This document shows, one piece after another, positions 26,961 to 35,899 of a stretch of 64,000 bases of DNA; positions within the stretch are counted from its first letter, which is position 1; every line of letters begins with the position of its first letter. Both the position numbers and the translations under genes were made by a program. The DNA is taken from NCBI RefSeq assembly GCF_016827595.1, contig NZ_JAECMS010000001.1:496001-560000 (forward strand), read 5' to 3'. Under the pieces are notes generated by a model. The model ran no database searches. It was not told the origin of the DNA and saw nothing but the letters and a program-made list of their open reading frames with translations. The stretch is from Luteirhabdus pelagi. Lineage in GTDB: Bacteria > Bacteroidota > Bacteroidia > Flavobacteriales > Flavobacteriaceae.

Positions 26961-27407
26961 TTATCGATCCTTCGAAATCCAATTCCTAAAATCATCGTAG
27001 TTTCGGATATAATCGCTTTCGTCGAATTCACCGGAAGAAACCACTACGCAAATAGCGCCAGAGGAAAAATTTTCGAGTTCTCGCCAAACGCTGGTACCAA
27101 TTAGCAATCCTTTGTTTGGTTTATTAAGGGTTACCGTATCCTTTCGGTTTCCATCCTGAAGAATAACATCAAAGCTTCCGCTAATCGCTATTAGAAACTC
27201 CAGTTGTTCCTTATGGGCGTGTCCTCCACGACTGCCATCGCTAGGAACATCGTACAGATAATACACGCGTTTCATCTCATAGGGAAGCACGTCTTTTTCA
27301 ATCACCGACAGATTTCCACGTCCTTCGGGATCGATAATCTTTGGAATATCGATGATACGACTTCCGTTTACTAATTCGTTATTATTTCCTGTATCAATTG
27401 ATCCCAT
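26961..27407 (-). CDS. fdtA: FdtA/QdtA-type dTDP-4-oxo-6-deoxyglucose 3,4-ketoisomerase
   Basis: A 148-residue single-domain cupin. The family core is present: IDIPKIIDPEGRGNLSVIE, VYYLYDVPSD, RGGHAHKEQLEFLIAISGSF, then GLLIGTSVWRELENFS. Such enzymes shift the keto group of dTDP-4-keto-6-deoxyglucose to C3, ahead of amination. Whether it yields the Fuc3N or Qui3N series cannot be told. The ATG at 27407 lies inside the upstream GT4 gene (37-bp overlap), which gives about 12 residues more than usual at the N-terminus; an internal non-ATG start is possible. The FdtB partner is at 33745-34845. Confidence 0.82.
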   Translation of the reverse strand: MGSIDTGNNNELVNGSRIIDIPKIIDPEGRGNLSVIEKDVLPYEMKRVYYLYDVPSDGSRGGHAHKEQLEFLIAISGSFDVILQDGNRKDTVTLNKPNKGLLIGTSVWRELENFSSGAICVVVSSGEFDESDYIRNYDDFRNWISKDR

Positions 27408-28480
27408 AACTTGGAAATGTGTTCTTGTTGTAAATGTTCAATACTTTTCTTTGCGTACGACGCACATTCCTTACGGAATGCTTCATCTGTGGCCATTCGA
27501 TTCATGGCAGTTGTTAATGCTTTTTCATCATGGTTGGGTACCAGCAACCCATTCTTTTCGTGTTGAATAATTTCATTTGGACCGCTATCGCAATCTACTG
27601 AAACTACCGGTGTACCCATCGATAGTGCTTCAATCAAGACTCTTGGAAAGCCTTCATACCGACTCGTTAATGTTAAATATAAGGCATTTTTAAGGTATTG
27701 CCCCACCTCCGGTGTAAAAGGAAGCATGGAAACGTGGTCTTGCAATCCCATCTTTTTTATTTGTTCTTGCAGCCATTCAGAATCGGGTCCCTCGCCTACA
27801 ATCTTTAAACGAATGTTTGCTTCTAGCAATACTGATGCTTTATACGAAGCCAATAAAAGGGAAAAGTTTTTTACACTTTCTTCAATACGACCAAGAAATA
27901 GAATATAACGTTCTCTAAAATCACGGTTTGAATCGGTCACGGCTAATTCTTCCATCGGATTATAAATCGAAATGGCCTTGCTTGTAGCAAAACGACTATT
28001 TACCTTAGCTGCTATCGCTTTAGAAACGCCAACTATTGCCGAAGCACGCTGCACCATTTTTGTGGCTACACGATTATTCTGAGGAAAATATTGATCTAGA
28101 TTAAAACTTCTAACCACATACACTAACTTTTGGTTTCGATACGGCCATTTCAGGTAAAGCCATTCCTTCATCCCTTGAACACGGGTTCGGTTATCGATGA
28201 TAACGTCAAACTTTTCTTTCTTAATAATTCGCCGCATTTCAGCAAAACGCTGCCAACGCTTCAGGACAGAATCGCGCTGCTTTTTATTTCTACCAAGATT
28301 ATAGAGGGTTCCGGCATATTCGTAAGCTACCCAATCGTTCAGAATAATCAGACTTACGTCATATCCTTTCGTCACCAACATTTTTGACAACAAAGCTGTC
28401 GAGCGTTCCGCTCCACCTCGCCCGAGGGAGATTGCCACCAGGCAAACCTTAATTTTTCTACCATGAAGGGTGTCGGGCAT
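27371..28480 (-). CDS. Glycosyltransferase family 4
   Basis: A 369-residue GT-B enzyme. It begins with a basic segment then VCLVAISLGRGGAERSTALL, and the donor-binding C-domain has ILFLGRIEESVKNF, VGEGPDSEWLQEQI, and LTSRYEGFPRVLIEALSMGT with the E-x7-E motif. ATG 28480 (MPDTLHGRKIKVCLV) is preferred to an upstream start at 28525 that would reach into the divergent gene's promoter. The 3' end overlaps the FdtA-like gene. Confidence 0.88.
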   Translation of the reverse strand: MPDTLHGRKIKVCLVAISLGRGGAERSTALLSKMLVTKGYDVSLIILNDWVAYEYAGTLYNLGRNKKQRDSVLKRWQRFAEMRRIIKKEKFDVIIDNRTRVQGMKEWLYLKWPYRNQKLVYVVRSFNLDQYFPQNNRVATKMVQRASAIVGVSKAIAAKVNSRFATSKAISIYNPMEELAVTDSNRDFRERYILFLGRIEESVKNFSLLLASYKASVLLEANIRLKIVGEGPDSEWLQEQIKKMGLQDHVSMLPFTPEVGQYLKNALYLTLTSRYEGFPRVLIEALSMGTPVVSVDCDSGPNEIIQHEKNGLLVPNHDEKALTTAMNRMATDEAFRKECASYAKKSIEHLQQEHISKLWDQLIQEIITN

Positions 28481-28489
28481 AAATAATCG

Positions 28490-28497
28490 TACTTTTG
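28490..28497 (+). promoter_or_regulatory. -7 promoter box for the 28528 glycosyltransferase gene
   Basis: TACTTTTG matches TAnnTTTG exactly, 30 bp before the ATG at 28528, in the 47-bp divergent gap. No -33 TTTG is found; that position lies inside the divergent GT4 gene. Confidence 0.35.
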
Positions 28498-28527
28498 AGG
28501 GCAAGTACGAGCAAATATAATGCATTT

Positions 28528-29676
28528 ATGAAGATACTACTCGTCGGTGAATACAGTCGATTACATAATTCGTTAAAGGAAGGGCTTCAGGCGCTCGGCC
28601 ATGAAGTGGTATTGATTGGCAGTGGTGATTATTTTAAAAACTATCCGGTAGACATCAAGCTTGAGCGCTCGCATACTTCTGGAATATCGAAAAAGTGGAA
28701 AGTGCTGTTGTATCGGCTATTTGGAATCGATATTGCCGCTTCTTCCCTTCGGAAACAGTTCTTCGCTAATGCTGAAAAACTAAAAGGATTCGACATTGTA
28801 CAGTTAATAAATGAAAGTCCGTTGGGCACCGCTCCAAAGGTCGAAACCGAAGTGATTTCTTTTCTTCACAAGCATAATAAAAAGTTGTTCCTGCTTTCCT
28901 GTGGCGCCGACTACATCAGTATTAAGTACGCCTATGAAAAAAAACTGCGGTATTCCATTCTAACGCCTTATTTCGAAAATCGGGGTGATGCTAAAGACTA
29001 TATGCCTTTGTTGAAGTATTTAGAACCCCGTTTTGAGAAGCTGCATGAATTTGTATATCATCGGTCCGAAGGGGTTTTGGCTTCAGACATAGACTATCAT
29101 GTTCCGCTGCAGGGACATCCCAAATATTTAGGACTACATCCCAATCCCGTAAATATTGAAAAACTCCCCTACATTCCACTGGATGGTTCTGGAAAAATAA
29201 CCGTGTTTCATGGTATCAACAGAAGCAATTACTTCAAAAAGGGAAGTCATTATTTTGAAGAAGCCCTCGAAATGGTTTCTAAAAAGTATCCAGGAAAATT
29301 ACACATTATGGTGGTTGAAAATCTTCCATATTCCGAATACATTGAGAAATACAATCAAGCCCATATCGTTTTAGACCAAGTGCTGGGAATGGACCAAGGA
29401 TATAATGCCTTAGAGGCCATGGCGAAGGGAAAGGTGGTCTTTACGGGTGCCGAAAAAGAATTTGAAGACTATTATAGCCTAACGGAAGAAGTAGCCATAA
29501 ATGCGCTTCCTGATGCTGAAGCTATTTTCAAGGAATTGGAACACCTGCTTCTAAACCCTGAACGTATTGTGAAAATCTCCAAAAATGCGCGAGCATTTGT
29601 TGAAAAGGAGCATGATTATAGAAAAATTGCTCAGCAATATATCGACACTTGGAACGGAGCCTCGAAACTCGATTAA
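28528..29676 (+). CDS. GT-B type glycosyltransferase
   Basis: A 382-residue protein starting MKILLVGEYSRLHNSLKEGL, with ALGHEVVLIGSGDYF, then a C-terminal half with ITVFHGINRSNYFKKGSHYF, HIVLDQVLGMDQGYNALEAM and AKGKVVFTG. This is the layout of a GT4-like enzyme, but the E-x7-E motif is altered, so the family is not certain. The start is fixed by the first Rossmann strand. The gene is divergent from the GT4 gene and 55 bp ahead of an acyltransferase gene. Confidence 0.75.
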   Translation: MKILLVGEYSRLHNSLKEGLQALGHEVVLIGSGDYFKNYPVDIKLERSHTSGISKKWKVLLYRLFGIDIAASSLRKQFFANAEKLKGFDIVQLINESPLGTAPKVETEVISFLHKHNKKLFLLSCGADYISIKYAYEKKLRYSILTPYFENRGDAKDYMPLLKYLEPRFEKLHEFVYHRSEGVLASDIDYHVPLQGHPKYLGLHPNPVNIEKLPYIPLDGSGKITVFHGINRSNYFKKGSHYFEEALEMVSKKYPGKLHIMVVENLPYSEYIEKYNQAHIVLDQVLGMDQGYNALEAMAKGKVVFTGAEKEFEDYYSLTEEVAINALPDAEAIFKELEHLLLNPERIVKISKNARAFVEKEHDYRKIAQQYIDTWNGASKLD

Positions 29677-29731
29677 TTTGTATACTTTAGCGTTTAGTTG
29701 AATATCCCATCAAATAAAAATCCTCAGCAAA

Positions 29732-30220
29732 TTGAATACTTCCATCATTTCAGAAAAAGCAACCATTGGAAAAAATGTTGAAATTGGCGCCTTTTGCATC
29801 ATTGAAGACGATGTCGTAATTGGTGACGGAACCGTTATCAAAAACTATGTAGAGCTACGAAAGGGAACCATTGTCGGTGAGAATTGCTATATCGATTCGC
29901 GCGTTTCTTCCTCTGGAAACTGCACGATTGGCAATCATGTTACGGTCCGTTATGATAGTATTTTGGCTCGAGGAATTAAAATAGGCGATCACACCTATAT
30001 CTGTCCGAAGATGATGAGCAACAACCTAAATACCGAACACGAACAGATAGGTGGTGCCCAAATCGGCAAACATGTTTTTATCGGCACCAACTGCGTGTTG
30101 CAGCATGGAATTTCAATAGGCGATAACAGTGTTTTGGGTTCTTTATCGTTTGTAAACAAAGATATTCCCGCCAATGAAACCTGGTTCGGAAATCCTGCCA
30201 AATTTTATAAGAAGCAGTAA
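29732..30220 (+). CDS. Left-handed beta-helix acyltransferase, FdtC/QdtC-like candidate, TTG start
   Basis: A 162-residue hexapeptide-repeat protein: ISEKATIGKNVEIGAFCIIE, VVIGDGTVIKNYVEL, VTVRYDSILARGIKIGDHTY, then GKHVFIGTNCVLQHGISIGD. It ends with the usual NPAKFYKK. Such enzymes N-acetylate nucleotide-amino sugars, and the FdtA and FdtB-like genes nearby make this a natural candidate for the 3-N-acetyltransferase. No ATG precedes the conserved part; the frame runs back to TGA at 29699 and TTG at 29732 is the only good initiator. Confidence 0.75.
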   Translation: MNTSIISEKATIGKNVEIGAFCIIEDDVVIGDGTVIKNYVELRKGTIVGENCYIDSRVSSSGNCTIGNHVTVRYDSILARGIKIGDHTYICPKMMSNNLNTEHEQIGGAQIGKHVFIGTNCVLQHGISIGDNSVLGSLSFVNKDIPANETWFGNPAKFYKKQ

Positions 30221-30222
30221 GC

Positions 30223-30942
30223 CTACCAATTGATTTTTTTATTCTGAATGAGTTTCGGCTTTTCGCTTTCCCAATCGCGACAAAAATTATCCTTTATTTT
30301 TTTAGCCGGAATGCCCCCAAGAAGAATTTCGGAGCCTAGCGGCGTATAATCGGTATTGCATAGCGAATGTGAAGCAATGACGATATTATCGGAGGTCTTG
30401 GTATTCATCATAATCGTCACTTTATTGGAAATAGCATTATACGCTCCCAATTCAATTCTTCCGGAAGTAGGATACTTTTGTTTTGTTTCACTATTAATAA
30501 ACGGATGCGAATTGGTATCCACCACTTGTGAATCGTAGCCGATGCCCGTCCATTCCCCAAACACGATATGCTGGGTGCACATTACCTTCACATTAGAGCC
30601 CAAGGTAGCCATATGGCCCATCTCGAATTCAGCTCCTTGATCAATTTTCACACATACATCCTTCCCCCAGGTCGCTTTTCCTTTAAAGCGAAGCGTTCCC
30701 CGTAAAAACAATTCGGCGGTTCCTTTCGACGTGGAAGGAAACTCGAAGGTTTGTCCGATACCTATCATCGCCGTTTCAATAGGTCCGTCAAGAATGACCG
30801 TTCCGTCTAGGCTCGAGAACCGAATCTTTCCGAAGATAAAAACAGGTAGCTTTCGAGCGATGGAGAACGGGAATACCTTTAGGTTGAAGCGCCAGGTAGC
30901 CCACCAATTCACTGCAAACAATAATTTAAGTTTCTTCTTCAA
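30223..30942 (-). CDS. Hexapeptide-repeat acyltransferase (WbbJ-like), TTG start
   Basis: A 239-residue protein. The first 60 residues are basic and aromatic (KKKLKLLFAVNWWATWRFNL), then a left-handed beta-helix with FEFPSTSKGTAELFLRGTLR, AEFEMGHMATLGSNVKVM, GYDSQVVDTNSHPF (catalytic His region) and LLGGIPAKKIKD. Probably an O-acetyltransferase acting on a surface glycan. The start is TTG at 30942, one base after the TAG of the upstream flippase gene, so translation is likely coupled. Its 3' end faces the other acyltransferase gene two bases away. Confidence 0.75.
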   Translation of the reverse strand: MKKKLKLLFAVNWWATWRFNLKVFPFSIARKLPVFIFGKIRFSSLDGTVILDGPIETAMIGIGQTFEFPSTSKGTAELFLRGTLRFKGKATWGKDVCVKIDQGAEFEMGHMATLGSNVKVMCTQHIVFGEWTGIGYDSQVVDTNSHPFINSETKQKYPTSGRIELGAYNAISNKVTIMMNTKTSDNIVIASHSLCNTDYTPLGSEILLGGIPAKKIKDNFCRDWESEKPKLIQNKKINW

Positions 30943-30943
30943 C

Positions 30944-32434
30944 CTATTTTTTCTTTCGTTTTAAAATGGTTTGTATCAATTCCCGTATTCCCACTTTCTT
31001 ATCTAATTGATAAAGTGAAAATATGATCGAAATTAGTACGACTATACTAAGCCCAACATATCGGTAAAGCACGTTTTCCACAAATGTTAGCGAAAAAGCG
31101 ATACCACATAATAGCAGCCCGGCGATAAAGATAGCATAGAATTCCGATTTAAGCCGAAAGCCATACAGTGAGTTGGTTAACATCCAAATCGCTACAAAGT
31201 GAATGATAAAATACAGAAAATAGCTAATCCCCAAACCTTCCAACCCCCAATAAGAATAGCCCGCAACGTTCATAGCTACTAACACTATATTAAACACAAT
31301 CGCGGTGGTGATAAAAACCTTAGAGTCGCCCTTAGCTATAATGATGTACCCCATGGAAAAGGAAACGGCCTTAAACATCATTCCTAATATCCCCCATGCT
31401 ACGAATTGTACCGTCGGACTAAACTCTTGGGAATAGAGCAACGTAATGAAAAAGGGAGCAAAGGCTACGAATATTACTACTATTGGTAGCATCAAAAGAA
31501 TGGCTACAAAGGCTTGTTCGAATACGATGTCCTTCACCTTTTCCAACGAATCGATGACGCCCGATAAACGAGGAAAATAGTCGGTAGCCATAGCGTTGAA
31601 TACCAGCCCCACGTAGGTGTTCAGAATTACGACTCCAGCATTATAAAAGCCTACCTCATCTACCCCACCTGTATTGCTGATGTAGATTTGAACAGCATAG
31701 GCAGCAATTAAACTAATGATACCGCTTACGCTTAAGGTTATTCCCAATCGGATCATTTCCTTTCCTTCCGAAAAGGTCTGTTTGTTCGTTAAGCGATCGG
31801 TTTTTCGTAATTCAATTTTCCGTTGAAAGAAAGATGTTACAAAAAAGGTAACGATAGCCGCTATGATGATGGCGGGTACTATTCCTTCAATTCCGAAAAA
31901 GTAATAGAGTGGAATAGTAGTTACCAATCCGAAAAGACTTCCCAAAACATTGGCTTTCGCCAACGAACGCAATTTCTGAAGCCCTTGTAAAATAGCAAGG
32001 TTTGAATTTGCGAGTTGCTTGAAAAGCAATGCGATTGAAATCCAGATAAAAGCAAAAGTATAATCGGAATTCCCAAAGGCAAGTTCACTCAGCAAGGGAG
32101 AGGTCAGTCCCATGAGCAAGGCTCCCCCAAGTCCCGTAAACCAAACCAAGCGCTGTAGCACACGAACCGTTCTTATCGTTTTATCTGTGCTATCATTATT
32201 CTTTGCATAGGAAATATCCTTTACGGCACTTCGATTCAATCCTAAATTAGTAGCAGCATCTACTAGATTTAAGGTGGTGTTTAATAGACTAGCGATTCCC
32301 ATACCAGTAGGTCCGATAAGCAACGCGATAATTTTGGACCGCACTATTGAAATAAGGATGGTAATAACCTGCACACCTCCAAATAGTGAGGTGGCCTTCA
32401 CAACATGCCGAAATGCATTTTTTTGCGGTTCCAT
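30944..32434 (-). CDS. Wzx-type oligosaccharide flippase (MOP superfamily), copy 1
   Basis: A 496-residue integral membrane protein with 12-14 helices: KATSLFGGVQVITILISIVR, KIIALLIGPTGMGIASLLNT, IISLIAAYAVQIYISNTGG, FYNAGVVILNTYVGLVF, and YRYVGLSIVVLISIIFSLYQ. The pattern is that of O-antigen/lipid-oligosaccharide flippases, which move undecaprenyl-PP-linked oligosaccharide across the inner membrane. The ATG at 32434 lies 2 bp after the second flippase gene. Confidence 0.85.
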   Translation of the reverse strand: MEPQKNAFRHVVKATSLFGGVQVITILISIVRSKIIALLIGPTGMGIASLLNTTLNLVDAATNLGLNRSAVKDISYAKNNDSTDKTIRTVRVLQRLVWFTGLGGALLMGLTSPLLSELAFGNSDYTFAFIWISIALLFKQLANSNLAILQGLQKLRSLAKANVLGSLFGLVTTIPLYYFFGIEGIVPAIIIAAIVTFFVTSFFQRKIELRKTDRLTNKQTFSEGKEMIRLGITLSVSGIISLIAAYAVQIYISNTGGVDEVGFYNAGVVILNTYVGLVFNAMATDYFPRLSGVIDSLEKVKDIVFEQAFVAILLMLPIVVIFVAFAPFFITLLYSQEFSPTVQFVAWGILGMMFKAVSFSMGYIIIAKGDSKVFITTAIVFNIVLVAMNVAGYSYWGLEGLGISYFLYFIIHFVAIWMLTNSLYGFRLKSEFYAIFIAGLLLCGIAFSLTFVENVLYRYVGLSIVVLISIIFSLYQLDKKVGIRELIQTILKRKKK

Positions 32435-32436
32435 GG

Positions 32437-33744
32437 TCAGTGTTCGGTTAGTTGTTCGGTTGAAGACTGAGGCTGTTGGGAGAAGTAGCGTATTACGAGA
32501 AAAAGCACTAAAAAGAAATATAAGATATAGCGAATAAAATGGGCAATCACTACACCTTCCACCTCATAAGGATCGACAAGCCAATAGGCCAATCCATAAA
32601 AGACCGCTGCAGAAAACACTTCAACAAAAACGAAATTTCGTACTAATTTCTTGGCGATTAATTGATGAAGCAGTACCAATGCCATCAATTTTACAAAGTC
32701 GCCCAATAATTGCCATTTAAACAATGGTGCCATTTCATCGAAATCGATAAAGATATACTCGATAAACTGGAAACGAAGGAAATAAATAACGATCATTCCA
32801 AAGGCAAAAAGCGGTAGCAAGGTCTTATAGATAACACTCAATTCCCTTAAAAAGTTTTGTTTGGTATGAATACCCACAAATTTAGGGATAACATACAATG
32901 TGAAAAGAGCTCCGCTGAAGACCATATAATTTTTGGAAAGCGTCGTCATTCCCGTCCAAATTCCAGCGTCTTCTTCGCTTAATCGTTCCGCTAGCAAATT
33001 ACGAAGATCCAATTCTACATAATTCACTAAAACAGTTGAAGAAAACGACATTAATGCAAAGGCCAAAAGCGATCGCCCGTAGGGAATTTTCCATTTAATT
33101 TCAGAAAACACCACATATTCGCGCATCACCTTTAAGAAGATAAATAGCAATACCAACACCTGAACAATCGGGATACAGGCAATGGCAACGAGCGCACCGT
33201 CAATTCCGTATTTGTATAACATGTATAGGGTAAGCGCTGCACCTAGTAAATAGGCAATAATTTCAATTTTGGCGAATTTCTTATAGGCTGAAAGTCCGTT
33301 TACGATTCCATTAAATACTCGTTGAATAGAAATGAACGGAACCACTACCGCCACGATTTTTATCACGTATGCAAATTCAGTATCGTAAAAGAAATAGACG
33401 CTTATCGGTTCAGACCAAAAAAATAGCACCAAAAAGCAAAAAAGACTGCCTAAAATGTTAAAGACGAAGGTTGTTGAAAACAACTTCTGAAGTTCGTGCC
33501 GGTTTTTCTTGTGCTCGGCTACATACTTTACAATCCCGTTGAATACCCCAAACGATGTAATAGAGGTTAGCATTTGCAGAAGGTTCCGCAAGGAACCAAC
33601 CTTCGCGTATCCTGCCTTACCAACAATATCGGTCAATTCGCGCTGCAGAAAAAAAGCGACGAGTAAACGCAAAAGGATTACAGACGCGTTGAGCGACGTA
33701 ATTTTCAACAGTAAATTGTCGCGTATAAGCTTAGGTAGTTTCAA
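32437..33744 (-). CDS. Wzx/WzxE-like flippase, copy 2, TTG start
   Basis: A 435-residue integral membrane protein. The stretch LLQMLTSITSFGVFNGIVKY then VAEHKKNRHELQKLFSTTF closely follows the WzxE pattern of the enterobacterial common antigen flippase. Further helices include FNILGSLFCFLVLFFW, LLAFALMSFSSTVLVNYVEL and YILYFFLVLFLVIRYF. The initiator is TTG at 33744, directly after the TGA of the aminotransferase gene, and no ATG occurs before residue 58. An aminotransferase followed by WzxE is also the order in the E. coli wec cluster. Confidence 0.82.
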   Translation of the reverse strand: MKLPKLIRDNLLLKITSLNASVILLRLLVAFFLQRELTDIVGKAGYAKVGSLRNLLQMLTSITSFGVFNGIVKYVAEHKKNRHELQKLFSTTFVFNILGSLFCFLVLFFWSEPISVYFFYDTEFAYVIKIVAVVVPFISIQRVFNGIVNGLSAYKKFAKIEIIAYLLGAALTLYMLYKYGIDGALVAIACIPIVQVLVLLFIFLKVMREYVVFSEIKWKIPYGRSLLAFALMSFSSTVLVNYVELDLRNLLAERLSEEDAGIWTGMTTLSKNYMVFSGALFTLYVIPKFVGIHTKQNFLRELSVIYKTLLPLFAFGMIVIYFLRFQFIEYIFIDFDEMAPLFKWQLLGDFVKLMALVLLHQLIAKKLVRNFVFVEVFSAAVFYGLAYWLVDPYEVEGVVIAHFIRYILYFFLVLFLVIRYFSQQPQSSTEQLTEH

Positions 33745-34845
33745 TCAATAGTTGTTTAAAACTGAAATTACTCGGTCCACTTCTTGCTCGGTAAGAATCG
33801 GACTTATTGGAATACTAACGACTTCCGAGTGGATTTGTTCTGTAACTGGGAAGGAAAGTTCGTTCCATTCAGGAAATGCCTGTTGTTTATGTGGTGGAAT
33901 AGGATAGTGAATCAAAGTACCTATCGCATTTTCCTTACAATAATTCATGAATTCCGACCGATGCTGAACCCGTACTACAAAGAGGTGAAAAATATGTTCA
34001 TTACCACCTTCGTAATACGGAAGTATAATTTTTTCATTTTTGATTTCCGAAAGGTATCGATTGGCAATCGTTCGTCTACGCTTATTATCGCCATCCAATG
34101 TTGGCAACTTAACGGACAGCAAACTTGCCTGCAGTTCATCCAATCGCGAGTTGAAACCCTGTAGCTCATTTTCATATTTTGAGACTGTCCCGTAGTTTCG
34201 TAGTTTCCGCACCGTTTCGGCCAGGGCATCGTCGTTGGTTGTGATGGCACCTCCATCGCCAAGAGCGCCTAAATTTTTGGTCGGATAAAAGCTAAAGCCT
34301 GCTGCATCCCCCAAATTCCCAGCTTTCTTTCCGGAGGTATGTTGACAACCATGTGCCTGAGCGGCATCCTCAATCAATAATAGGTTATGCTTCTCAGCCA
34401 ATTCCCAAAGCGTTTCCATGGGGGTAAGCTGACCATATAGGTGAACAGGCATAATCGCTTTTGTTTTGGTAGTAACGGCTTCGGTAAGAGCTGTCATATC
34501 AAAGTTAAAGTATTTAGTTTCTCCTTCCACAAGTTTCGGAGTAAGGCCTGCTTGTTGAATGGCCAAAATGGTAGCGATATAGGTGTTGGAAGCTACTAAT
34601 ACTTCGTCGCCTTCCCTTAACTTTCCAAGTACTTTGTAACCTTCAAGGACAATTCTAAGTGCCTCAAGGCCATTTCCAGTTCCAATACAATGTTTTACGC
34701 CACAGTATTCGGCAAAGGCTTTTTCGAACTTGGCTGTTTCTTCACCCAAAATATAATAGCCTGAATTCAAGAATTGCTGGAACTTTTCCTGAAAATCAGG
34801 CTCATATCGAGCGTTAATGGCATGCAAATCCAAGAATGGAATCAT
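33745..34845 (-). CDS. fdtB: FdtB/QdtB-like sugar aminotransferase (DegT/DnrJ/EryC1/StrS)
   Basis: A 366-residue PLP enzyme. It begins [18 protein letters not shown], then [47 protein letters not shown] (PLP ring Asp/Ala/Gln) and [20 protein letters not shown] with the PLP Lys, and ends with ALPVTEQ-type regions ([18 protein letters not shown]). The N-terminus matches FdtB/QdtB 3-transaminases better than WecE. With FdtA at 26961-27407 it should make dTDP-3-amino-3,6-dideoxyhexose. The ATG overlaps the preceding gene's stop as ATGA. Confidence 0.85.
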   Translation of the reverse strand: MIPFLDLHAINARYEPDFQEKFQQFLNSGYYILGEETAKFEKAFAEYCGVKHCIGTGNGLEALRIVLEGYKVLGKLREGDEVLVASNTYIATILAIQQAGLTPKLVEGETKYFNFDMTALTEAVTTKTKAIMPVHLYGQLTPMETLWELAEKHNLLLIEDAAQAHGCQHTSGKKAGNLGDAAGFSFYPTKNLGALGDGGAITTNDDALAETVRKLRNYGTVSKYENELQGFNSRLDELQASLLSVKLPTLDGDNKRRRTIANRYLSEIKNEKIILPYYEGGNEHIFHLFVVRVQHRSEFMNYCKENAIGTLIHYPIPPHKQQAFPEWNELSFPVTEQIHSEVVSIPISPILTEQEVDRVISVLNNY

Positions 34846-35834
34846 AGCAACGGAATTTTAAGTGTATTGGCCACAGCAGTATCGATTTGATATGTATCGA
34901 AAGAAAAAGCTCGTGCACCACAACTCTCTTTCCAGAAAAGCAGCCCTTCGCTTAAGACCTTTCCACCCTCTTCACTCGAAGTATTGAAGTCGAAATAGCG
35001 ACGATCGTCCTTGAATTCATTCATGATAAAATCGTACAACAAATCGAGGCTACCCAAGGTATTCTTTTCTTGATTACCTGACACGTATTGTGGATGCACC
35101 GTAGTGTCAGTTAAGAAAACGGTTGTTCCGGCTACTATCGTATTCGTATCGTCATAAACATTTACTTGCTTGATATTTTCTGGAAAATCCTTTGCCAACT
35201 GTTCAATTTCCGCAAGGGTATGTACCGGCTCGGCATCATGTTTTCGCTGTAGATTGGGAATCAGAATCTGCTCCCAAAAATCCTTGAAATTCTCTTCTAC
35301 TCGTACCGTTAAGCCGTGTCGCTTGGCCTTATTGATACCTTCTCTCCTGTTCTTTTGGAAACCAAGGTTATGCTCATAATCAATAGCCATGATTACATCG
35401 CGTTTCTTCAGCGTAGCCTTCGCTTGAAAACAAAAATATTCCAATTCATCGGCCGGAAGCGTATTATAAAATTTCGGAATGAGGCGAACTTCCAGAACCT
35501 TCTTACCCTGTTCATTTAAAAATATCAGCATCTTTCGAAAAGCTTCGAAGGCATCCAAGAGTTTCGCCTTTTCACTTAAAATAAAGGAACCATAGGTAAG
35601 TCCTTGATGCGAAATCACCTTATCGGCAACGGTGTTCGCCGGAAGCAGCGCGAATAACTTTCCATTCCGATAGATCATAAGCGAGAAGTCCTGAAAACGA
35701 TCGCTATGGTAGTCCATAAAATCACGTTGAAACAAAAAAGTGGCATTTTTCGCTCTCCTTACAAAGACATCCCATTCCTTTTTTTTGGAATGAGTATATT
35801 TTTCTACCGTAAAATCAATTTCGCTTTGGCTCAA
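34842..35834 (-). CDS. FemAB/GNAT-fold acyltransferase-like protein, TTG start
   Basis: A 330-residue protein of the FemAB-related GNAT type: [50 protein letters not shown], then [20 protein letters not shown] with the GxxxLL acyl-CoA region, and [20 protein letters not shown] near the end. Relatives often sit next to FdtA/FdtB genes, so it may acylate the amino sugar or transfer an aminoacyl group. The frame has no ATG before residue 40; TTG 35834 is the only initiator below TAA at 35846. The stop overlaps the FdtB-like start (ATGA). Confidence 0.75.
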   Translation of the reverse strand: MSQSEIDFTVEKYTHSKKKEWDVFVRRAKNATFLFQRDFMDYHSDRFQDFSLMIYRNGKLFALLPANTVADKVISHQGLTYGSFILSEKAKLLDAFEAFRKMLIFLNEQGKKVLEVRLIPKFYNTLPADELEYFCFQAKATLKKRDVIMAIDYEHNLGFQKNRREGINKAKRHGLTVRVEENFKDFWEQILIPNLQRKHDAEPVHTLAEIEQLAKDFPENIKQVNVYDDTNTIVAGTTVFLTDTTVHPQYVSGNQEKNTLGSLDLLYDFIMNEFKDDRRYFDFNTSSEEGGKVLSEGLLFWKESCGARAFSFDTYQIDTAVANTLKIPLL

Positions 35835-35899
35835 AAAAATCGGTTATTTGCTATGATTACGTAAAACTAAAATTATTTTTACATTGTTTCAACGATTCG

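Noticed and set aside
33745-34845. WecE (4-aminotransferase) rather than FdtB
   Set aside because: The N-terminal pattern fits FdtB/QdtB and an FdtA-like gene is present, although the neighbouring WzxE-like flippase first suggested WecE.
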